Below are positions 59,501 to 64,000 of a DNA stretch of 64,000 nt, piece by piece. Both the position numbers and the translations under genes were made by a program. Source of the stretch: Strongylocentrotus purpuratus (lineage: Eukaryota; Echinodermata; Echinoidea; Camarodonta; Strongylocentrotidae); the NCBI RefSeq assembly GCF_000002235.5, contig NW_022145604.1:3622339-3686338 (forward strand), read 5' to 3'. Under the pieces are notes generated by a model. That model searched no databases and was not told the origin of the DNA. It was given only the letters and a program-made list of their open reading frames with translations. Each line of letters begins with the position of its first letter. Position 1 is the stretch's first letter.

Positions 59501-62500
59501 CTGCAGAGGGGGTGATCAAAAACCACAGAGGTTTATCGGGGATCATCCCCTGCTTAAAATCACAATATAAAAATACAATAGTTTTTTTTTTAATTAAACA
59601 ATAACACATACATGTACGAAAACATATATAGATATTACATGCAAATCTATGCGTGGGGTGAGTAGTAGTGGGTTGGTGGTACCAAGAAATACAATATAAA
59701 GAGGAAATGAATGATATACAGGAAAGAAATATTGAGAACAATAGAAAGAAACACCGTACAAACTATATCCTAAGAGTTGGATACGAGATCAAATATTGTT
59801 TCAACTTTGACTTGAAAGAATAAAGTGATGAGCAGCTGACAATATCATTGGGAAGTAAATTCCATAGTGATGGTCCACTAAAATAAATGTTCCTTTGAAG
59901 AAAAGTTGTTTTAACAGAGGGCAAATGAAATTTATTTGAACTTCTTGTTTCATAAGAGTGAATTTCAGCATTAACAATGAACATCTCATTAAAAAAAGAT
60001 GATGAAGGAGAAGAAGATGATGTTGATAATGTGGATGTAGGTGATGAAGATAATGATGAGAAATAACAAAAATTTAGATTTATTATGATTATGATGTGGA
60101 TAATGATGATAAAATTGATGATGATGAAAGTAAAGTAATGAGGCTGCTGATGGAAATGATGATAATTTAGATTTGTTACTATGATGATGATGATGATGAT
60201 GATGATGATGTATTCCCTTCCCTTTTCCTTGTCTTTTGTAGTTAATTGTGAGTATCGGTTCATGTATCCCTGTAATCCCCCTTTCCCTCTTTTAGCGTGT
60301 ATTTGTATTTTATAAACTTTACTTTAGTTAATTATGTCATTTTTAGTTTTAAGGAGCCTATCCACAACAAGCTCTGCTTTTCCATAGGCTCTGCCATTTT
60401 ATCTCTTAAGTTAAACTTAATGGACAATATTCTGAATAGTGTGTACCGGCATTGTATGTACATGTATAAAATAATCATTTTCAATATGTTGTTACACTCT
60501 TTGTAAAATGAGATATTGTGGAAACCAATAAACTATCTATCATGGTAGTGGTGGTGGTGGTGGTGGTGGTGGTGGTGGTAGTGGTGGTGAAATTGATGAT
60601 TATGTTCACAAAGATCATCTCTAACCAATTTTCCCTACAGTACCTAGACGCCTTATTCCAGAAGGACCCCAACGAAGGCAAAGACTTCCATGCCATGCAG
60701 GTTGAGCTTTACGCTGAGTTTGACCGACCACGCCTTCTTCCGTTCCTCAAGACCAGTAACTTCTACCCGTTACAGCAGGCCCTGGAGCAATGCGAACAGA
60801 GGAACTTCATCAAGGAGATGGTCTTTCTGCTCGGTGAGTCAGAGGGGACAATCTAACATTTTCAATAAGTTAAATTATGTGAAAGTTGAAAAAAATCAGA
60901 GAAAGCAGCCATACAAAAATTTGAAACTTGGAGACATGGTAAGAGATTTATGAATGTTAAAAGCCGAGTTTACTAGATCTCTATGACACTCAAATTGGCA
61001 ATATTCCCATTTACGGCACATCTAAATAGAATTACAATTTTCTTCTACATGGAGGTACACATAACTTTTTCTTTGGGGCTGTACTCTGGATATTTTATTG
61101 ATGGCATGCTGTTATATATCATTAAATATCCTCCCATTAAATAAACAATGATAATGATCTGAATTTGTATGGCTCTTAATACAAATGACCTTCTCTAAGC
61201 GCTTTACAGATATCATAACCCCGGTCATCAGATTCATTCAAGCACAATGTGCAAACTCTCCAATCCCTGGTCACCTTGAGGGCATATGGCAATTACTAAC
61301 ACAAAGGCTTTCGTCATCCTACCAGGTCCCCATTTCTATCCTGGGTATTAAGTGGCAAATGTAGATTAATGCATTGCCATAGGACATTAGTGTCTTGTCG
61401 GGGATCAAACCCACAACCTTTGCATTTCAAGTCAAGTGCTTAAACCACTCAACTATGACACCTCTATCAACAAGTCTTCTCAGCAAGAAAATGTATAAAA
61501 TAGCCATTTTATGTATAGGAGCCAACGGGAGAGTTCTTCAACAATACATCATAGTGATATAAAAAGAAATGACCTTAAACCCACTACAGGTACATTGTGT
61601 AGGTTTTATACAATGGTTTCATAATTGGTGCCATGGGAAATAAAAGTATTGTTTCTTTGTTACAGGAGAAATGTAGCTTTTAAATGGACAAAATTTTCCA
61701 AACTATCTCCTTTATAGTATCCACAAACCAATCATATATATCGCTATTTATTTTTGTTATTTAGGTCGTATGGGCAATACCAAGCAAGCTCTGAGATTGA
61801 TCACAGAGGAGTTGAAGGATGTTGAACAAGCAATCATCTTTGCCAAGGAGCATGATGATGTGGAGCTGTGGGGCGACCTCATTGATTATTCCATGGACAA
61901 ACCGCGTAAGCTTACACTTTTAGCCTTAATTTTGTTGTACATGTAGCAGTAACAATTTTGTTGTAAATCTTACTTTACCCCTTCCGCAACTGAAGACCTC
62001 TTAATCCATTCTCCTTTATGTACCAAAAATCTTTGGAGGCACAAAACTTACCAGTGTTTTCTTTTCTAGTCCAGTATCACAACATTTCAGAACAAACTTT
62101 TTCATTTGATTAAGATCATAAATTAAGCTTTGTCCAAAGGAAACTTGAACTAGGGGATTGTTAATAGTGTCAAGGTATTTTTGTGAAATATTTCCCAAGT
62201 ATTTCACAATTTAAGATGAATATGTAAAGAACTTGATTTATTATTTTGGGGGCAACTGTGTTTTATTGTTCTGCTGTTTTTTTCATCAACAGCTTTTATC
62301 ACTGGACTCCTGAACAATATTGGAACTCATGTTGATCCAATTATACTAATTAAGGTAAGTTTTGCAAGAAAGTTATGAATTTATTTGCTCCATTCTCCAG
62401 TAAAATTCATATAGATGATTTCTTATGACCAACTTTTTTGTATTACTTTCACCTTTTCCTTTGTTACCTTTTGTTTATATTCATCATTTTTAATCTGTCT

Positions 62501-63961
62501 GTATCTCTTGTTGATTTACGTGATTGCTCTCATATTATTTTAGTGCTCTTCTCTTAACCTGTTCATTTTTCTCCTCTGTTTCCATATATTTTCATTTGTA
62601 TATTCTATGTTCTTGATACTGTTCATTCTTCCTTATGATATTTCTAATGCTATATTATTATGCTCATTCTCCTCGATAGCTTCTTTTCTCCATCTTCCTC
62701 ATCTTCACCTATTACCCATTCCTATTTATATCAAACTTTCCATATTTTGTTCTTCTTTTCTCTTTCTCTCTGTTACAGAGGATTAAGGAAGGAATGGAGA
62801 TTCCGGGTCTAAGGGACTCGCTGGTCAAGATTCTGCATGACTACAACTTACAGGTGAGGGTAGCCTAGACCTCATCACTGTTCTTAAACCTATTTCTATG
62901 TGACACAATAAATGGCCTATGAAATACTGCAACAAAATGTATGACAAGAACAAGAAGTAGAAGAAGAAGAAAAGAAGGAGAAACAGAAGAAGGAGTTGGT
63001 GGAGAAGAAGAAGGAGAAGAAGAAAAAAAAAGGAGGAGTACGGTAGGAATAATAATATAGGCAGATCATCTTTTGAATGTATCCAACATTTCTTTCTTTT
63101 ACATAGATCATGTTGAGAGAAGGATGCAAGAAGATTCTGGTGTCAGATTGTTTCTCACTGATGCAGAGGCTCAACAAAATTCAGAAGAGAGGGGTCAGAA
63201 TTGGTGGTCAGTATCCTTGATTCTTTATTTGTTATCACTTTAGATATAATTGAACTGTGTAAACTATGTAAACATGTATGTAATGTTTCCGTCTTCCACC
63301 CCCTCTCTTCGTCTCTCCTTCCTCTCTCTCTCTTCCTCTCCCCCTCCACACCTTCTTACCCTCCTCCCCTTCCTCTCTCCCCCTTCCCTCCCCTCCCACT
63401 CTTATCTCTTTTTTTTTTCCTTACCCTCCTTCCTCCGTCCCTAGCCAACTCTCTCCCTCTCCCTCTATCACACTTCACTGTCAATTTCATTTCTACCTGT
63501 CATATCACCATCTCTCAGTGGCATTTTCTCACTCCTTTTCATCTCTAGGCATAATTGCCATTTTAGCTGTCAGGTATCATTAGCAAACAGATTTTTGAAT
63601 ATGATAATGAAAAAAACTTAAATTAATAAACAGAAATGAAAACCAACACACAAAAAAAGAAAAAGATGGAACAAACAAACATCATGGTCATCGTTATTAA
63701 TCTAATTGCACATCTAATCACATGTGATTTTGTGTAGAAATTTTCCACTTAACATTTATGTTATATGGTTATAGTAAAAGATTTTGCATGTTATTTACAG
63801 TACTACCGTATTTGCAAATGTATGTTTTCTTGTAACGTGATTTTTACGAAATGAATAAACTAAATTGAAAATTGAAATTAAATTCCCTTATCTGTTTTTT
63901 TATCTTTTTCCTATAGATGTTCAGACATGTGATTGCTGTCACCAACCTCTTCAGAACACTG
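45487..63961 (+). CDS. VPS41: VPS41, HOPS complex subunit (23 exons, 3' end outside the window)
   Basis: VPS41 is the HOPS-specific subunit that tethers late endosomes, AP-3 vesicles and autophagosomes to lysosomes through Rab7/Arl8-type GTPases. It acts on the cytosolic face of endolysosomal membranes. I joined 23 exons, all GT-AG with matching phases, giving 847 codons plus one base. Human VPS41 has 854 aa, so only the end of the RING is missing. Order: acidic N-terminus (about 34-67); beta-propeller (about 75-420) with KLKYERISN, FLAIGTHWGVLHVLD and LCWKDDNTLLIGW; alpha-solenoid with the clathrin-heavy-chain-like repeat (about 560-760) including HEDVFKLIHKRNLFDSIQDK; C-terminal ITGLLNNIGTHVDPI and LREGCKKILVSD; then CDCC, the first CxxC of the RING. 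The start ATG at 45487 has an in-frame TAG nine bases upstream. The ATG at 46924 is the alternative start. Confidence 0.97.
45511..46896. other. VPS41 intron 1
   Basis: It holds a retroposon-like 3' end on the minus strand (about 45980-46090, read as AATAAAGCAATTTTAATTTT), a (C)n(A)n run at 46684-46716, and AT-rich sequence. No coding feature. Confidence 0.5.
46684..46716. repeat. Poly(C)-poly(A) junction
   Basis: About 18 C followed directly by about 12 A, in VPS41 intron 1. Confidence 0.9.
46897..47160 (+). CDS. VPS41: VPS41 exon 2, acidic N-terminus and start of propeller
   Basis: 264 bp, phase 0/0. It contains a run of 27 acidic residues encoded by GAG/GAT triplets, then PKLKYERISN, which matches human VPS41. 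The acceptor TTTTTGTTCAG is strong. Confidence 0.92.
47521..47604 (+). CDS. VPS41: VPS41 exon 3
   Basis: 84 bp, phase 0/0. FLAIGTHWGVLHVLDHQGNN is the first WD-like blade and matches human FLALGTHYGKVYLLD. Confidence 0.96.
47771..47867. repeat. Telomere-like repeat with conserved tail, copy 2
   Basis: Degenerate AACCCTAACCC repeats, then TATCTTTGATGAAATGAAGC and GTAGCAAT. A SINE is inserted directly at its end. Confidence 0.6.
47879..48061 (+). mobile_element. SINE with 7SL/Alu-like head, 13-bp target duplication
   Basis: 183 bp. The head GGCGTTGTGGCGTGCGCCTG followed by TAATCCAGC closely resembles the 7SL RNA/Alu 5' domain, and 39 bases later AGGTTCGAAACTG is a Pol III B box, the same spacing as in Alu. 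Exact 13-bp duplications CGCTACCAGCGCA (47866-47878 and 48062-48074) flank it. It lies in VPS41 intron 3. A tRNA-derived SINE with coincidental similarity is the alternative. Confidence 0.8.
48198..48272 (+). CDS. VPS41: VPS41 exon 4
   Basis: 75 bp, phase 0/0. It encodes VNQVSMDMNGDYLASCSDDG, a propeller blade. Donor AGG/GTAAGT. Confidence 0.95.
48311..48594. mobile_element. Short repeat family E, copy 1
   Basis: It runs from CTTAAAGGAATTGGGTAG to TAGTACCTTTAAA, suggesting inverted ends. Its right half recurs at 49850-50012 with blocks GGGAAGTTCTAAATTAGTA and TTTGGCCTGCAAATGGG. Confidence 0.7.
48850..49010. repeat. (CT)n-rich tract forming the exon 5 acceptor
   Basis: Pyrimidine-rich microsatellite on the sense strand ending in TGTGTCTAG before VPS41 exon 5. 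Confidence 0.95.
49019..49084 (+). CDS. VPS41: VPS41 exon 5
   Basis: 66 bp, phase 0/0. It encodes IIGLYEGEHNQVQSFDRPVK. Its acceptor is the end of a (CT)n-rich stretch of about 160 bp. Confidence 0.95.
49614..49682 (+). CDS. VPS41: VPS41 exon 6
   Basis: 69 bp, phase 0/0. It encodes AVALDPKFSRPGSGKQFITG, matching human IIAVHPHFVRSSCKQFVTGG. Confidence 0.95.
49850..50012. mobile_element. Short repeat family E, partial copy 2
   Basis: Same orientation as 48311-48594, with its left part missing. Located in VPS41 intron 6. Confidence 0.65.
50198..50317 (+). CDS. VPS41: VPS41 exon 7
   Basis: 120 bp, phase 0/0. It encodes LHEKGFLGRSKSTILHHGEG and then IRSIKWRASLVAWANDL, matching the human IRSVKWRGHLIAWANNM block. 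Confidence 0.97.
51061..51340. repeat. Degenerate AAACCTAA-type array with (AAT)n core
   Basis: Many short units (AAACCTAAACTTA, AACCTAACTTTGAA) around an (AAT)n run at about 51238-51267. Telomere-like only loosely. Located in VPS41 intron 7. Confidence 0.8.
51672..51821 (+). CDS. VPS41: VPS41 exon 8
   Basis: 150 bp, phase 0/0. It encodes GVKVYDMQSKRRITFIKRD and LCWKDDNTLLIGWANTIK. The donor is followed within ten bases by a C-run and a long (CT)n tract. Confidence 0.97.
51827..52110. repeat. Poly(C) and (CT)n tract after exon 8
   Basis: A run of about 15 C followed by about 260 bp of CT/CTTT/CTGT repeats starting a few bases after the exon 8 donor. Confidence 0.95.
52297..52363 (+). CDS. 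VPS41: VPS41 exon 9
   Basis: 67 bp, phase 0 in and 1 out. It encodes ICSVKERITPDNKDLPSKYV, matching human VCSVKERHASEMRDLPSRYV. Donor ATAA/GTGAGT. Confidence 0.95.
52651..52721. repeat. Telomere-like repeat with conserved tail, copy 3
   Basis: ACCCAACCCTAACCTAAAAC then CATATTTTTGATGAATAAGG and CCTGGAGCAAT. Confidence 0.6.
53044..53141 (+). CDS. VPS41: VPS41 exon 10
   Basis: 98 bp, phase 1 in and 0 out. It encodes FSTDFTVCGLAPLGDALVVV, matching human FETEFYISGLAPLCDQLVVL. Donor GAT/GTAAGT. Confidence 0.94.
53672..53804 (+). CDS. VPS41: VPS41 exon 11
   Basis: 133 bp, phase 0 in and 1 out. It includes RRPQLKIITPFSDDYQLVTS and DALSMRGFQSYRPNDYHL, matching human DALTVRGFQENECRDYHL. Confidence 0.95.
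54045..54168 (+). mobile_element. tRNA-derived SINE, split by a piggyBac-like insertion
   Basis: TGGCTCAGTGG (A box) at 54056-54066 and GGCTCAAAATC (B box-like) at 54088-54098. The body ends at GACATTAA, the target of the element at 54169. The remainder probably resumes at 55101. Confidence 0.65.
54169..55100. mobile_element. piggyBac-like non-autonomous element, TTAA target
   Basis: 932 bp with inverted ends CCCTTACTGTACTGGG and CCCAGTACAGTAAGGG, flanked on both sides by TTAA (54165-54168 and 55101-55104), the piggyBac signature. The interior is AT-rich with no transposase. It lies in VPS41 intron 11. Confidence 0.88.
55211..55326 (+). CDS. VPS41: VPS41 exon 12
   Basis: 116 bp, phase 1 in and 0 out. 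It includes FYIVSPKDVVVARQRDMDDH, an almost exact match to human FYIVSPRDVVVAKERDQDDH. Confidence 0.97.
55750..55868 (+). CDS. VPS41: VPS41 exon 13
   Basis: 119 bp, phase 0 in and 2 out. It encodes the start of the solenoid: EALSEARLNHKDLVKIRPMD and YLNHLISTGEFDKAA. Confidence 0.95.
56160..56465 (+). mobile_element. Retroposon (LINE) 3' UTR and tail
   Basis: UTR-like sequence ending GAAATAAACTGAACTTGAAC, a tail typical of CR1/L2-type insertions in this window. No coding remnant. VPS41 intron 13. Confidence 0.5.
56861..57035 (+). CDS. VPS41: VPS41 exon 14
   Basis: 175 bp, phase 2 in and 0 out. It includes LGKNKDLWEEEVFKFAKLHK and YIPKGDMRLSKAIYEMILNE, matching human PYLPRGDPVLKPLIYEMILHE. 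Confidence 0.97.
57321..57400. repeat. Telomere-like repeat with conserved tail, copy 4 (diverged)
   Basis: CCTAAATATAACCTGAAACC and GCCCTAACCCATG, then TTAAATAAAGGCTAGCAT. The weakest of the four. Confidence 0.45.
57621..57796 (+). CDS. VPS41: VPS41 exon 15
   Basis: 176 bp, phase 0 in and 2 out. It encodes GFNKLIKEWPHDLYDLMTVV and LGELFIYDQRYDKALAIYLE, matching human IREWPGDLY and LAELYTYDKNYGNALEIYL. Confidence 0.97.
58076..58269. mobile_element. Mutator-like MITE with perfect 9-bp duplication
   Basis: 194 bp with inverted ends ATACATGCCAAC/GTTGGCATGTAT and exact GGTGAGAGC duplications at 58067-58075 and 58270-58278. The interior includes GAGGAACATTCCTC. No open frame. VPS41 intron 15. 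Confidence 0.9.
58415..58553 (+). CDS. VPS41: VPS41 exon 16, clathrin-heavy-chain-like repeat
   Basis: 139 bp, phase 2 in and 0 out. It encodes HEDVFKLIHKRNLFDSIQDK and IVLLMKFDTAQAIEMLI, a near match to the human repeat region. Confidence 0.97.
59154..59204 (+). CDS. VPS41: VPS41 exon 17
   Basis: 51 bp, phase 0/0. It encodes VKKVVSQLQDHRQLLYQ, matching human IKKVVEELEDRPELQHVY. Confidence 0.95.
59393..60020 (-). mobile_element. LINE 3' end (CR1/L2-like RT C-terminus)
   Basis: The minus strand encodes AEIHSYETRSSNKFHLPSVK, NIYFSGPSLWNLLPNDIV and LYSFKSKLKQYLIS, the conserved LINE tail (YxTR...GPxLWNxLP...FKxxLKxYL). A long 3' UTR and a (GAAATT)n tail at 59393-59420 follow. The element is 5'-truncated and lies in VPS41 intron 17. 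Confidence 0.87.
60160..60600. repeat. (ATG)n and (GGT)n microsatellites
   Basis: (GATGAT)n at 60180-60210 and (GGTGGT)n at about 60547-60590, in VPS41 intron 17. Confidence 0.9.
60641..60833 (+). CDS. VPS41: VPS41 exon 18
   Basis: 193 bp, phase 0 in and 1 out. It includes VELYAEFDRPRLLPFLKTSN and LEQCEQRNFIKEMVFLL, matching human ISLYAEYDRPNLLPFLRDST. Confidence 0.97.
61150..61465 (-). mobile_element. tRNA-derived SINE
   Basis: The minus strand starts near 61465 with TAGTTGAGTGG (A box), then GGTTGTGGGTTTGATCCCCG (B box), a body of about 220 bp, and an AAGCGCTTAG-containing 3' region. VPS41 intron 18. Confidence 0.8.
61765..61905 (+). CDS. VPS41: VPS41 exon 19
   Basis: 141 bp, phase 1/1. 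It includes GRMGNTKQALRLITEELKDV and AIIFAKEHDDVELWGDLIDY, matching human EELHDVDKAIEFAKEQDDGELW. Confidence 0.97.
62293..62354 (+). CDS. VPS41: VPS41 exon 20
   Basis: 62 bp, phase 1 in and 0 out. It encodes FITGLLNNIGTHVDPIILIK, identical to human over most of its length. Confidence 0.97.
62779..62853 (+). CDS. VPS41: VPS41 exon 21
   Basis: 75 bp, phase 0/0. It encodes RIKEGMEIPGLRDSLVKILH followed by DYNLQ, almost identical to human. Confidence 0.97.
63107..63206 (+). CDS. VPS41: VPS41 exon 22
   Basis: 100 bp, phase 0 in and 1 out. It encodes IMLREGCKKILVSDCFSLMQ and the linker to the RING finger. Confidence 0.95.
63290..63475. repeat. (CT)n/(CCT)n-rich tract
   Basis: Pyrimidine-rich low complexity in VPS41 intron 22. 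Confidence 0.95.
63790..63888 (+). mobile_element. Probable retroposon 3' tail
   Basis: Ends GAATAAACTAAATTGAAAAT then TGAAATTAAA, shortly before the exon 23 acceptor. Confidence 0.4.
63917..63961 (+). CDS. VPS41: VPS41 exon 23, start of RING finger
   Basis: 45 bp, phase 1/1. It encodes DVQTCDCCHQPLQNT; CDCC is the first CxxC zinc pair, aligned with human CESC. Donor CTG/GTGAGT; the rest of the RING lies beyond the window. Confidence 0.9.
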
Positions 63962-64000
63962 GTGAGTATTTTAGCCAAGTTTCTTACCCAACATGAAATA

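Overview
The window is animal nuclear DNA. It holds two spliced genes in head-to-head orientation inside a landscape dense with short transposon relics and microsatellites. The minus-strand gene is a POU-class-6 homeobox factor (POU6F, closest in my memory to vertebrate POU6F2). The plus-strand gene is VPS41, a subunit of the HOPS endolysosomal tethering complex. Introns follow GT-AG rules, and exon phases close perfectly through 10 POU6F exons and 23 VPS41 exons. The protein similarity, tRNA-derived SINEs, abundant small foldback/TIR elements, long (CT)n/(GA)n tracts and frequent poly(G)/poly(C) runs suggest a marine invertebrate deuterostome, most likely a sea urchin. The species call is inference.

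Layout. 1-4121 is the POU6F 3' side, with a SINE, a MITE and a foldback element. 4122-28414 (minus) is POU6F: ten exons encode 645 aa. The DNA-binding part (POU-specific domain and homeodomain) lies in the last two exons (4122-4536 and 4943-5114), and upstream exons encode a Gln/Ser/Thr/Pro-rich activation-type region. A strong splice acceptor just before the start-codon exon implies untranslated upstream exon(s) that I could not place. 28415-45486 is the 17-kb divergent interval between the two start codons. It holds microsatellites, a degenerate tandem array, MITEs, a foldback element, a nested hAT-like element carrying a decayed zinc-finger fragment, and some non-repetitive blocks that could be regulatory. 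45487-63961 (plus) is VPS41, complete from its start codon to the beginning of the C-terminal RING finger, where the window ends.

The two proteins have unrelated jobs: a nuclear DNA-binding factor and a cytoplasmic vesicle-tethering subunit. As far as I know, human VPS41 and POU6F2 are also divergent neighbours on chromosome 7p14. The pairing therefore looks like ancient conserved microsynteny, probably because POU6F regulatory DNA lies in or near its neighbour.

The most notable non-genic observations are: a SINE whose head resembles the 7SL/Alu left arm, bounded by a perfect 13-bp target duplication; several MITE families present in two or three copies with readable target-site duplications; a family joining telomere-like repeats to a conserved tail; and a retroposon filling most of the intron that splits the POU-specific domain. 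I see no tRNA or rRNA genes, no CRISPR, and no retrovirus-like element.
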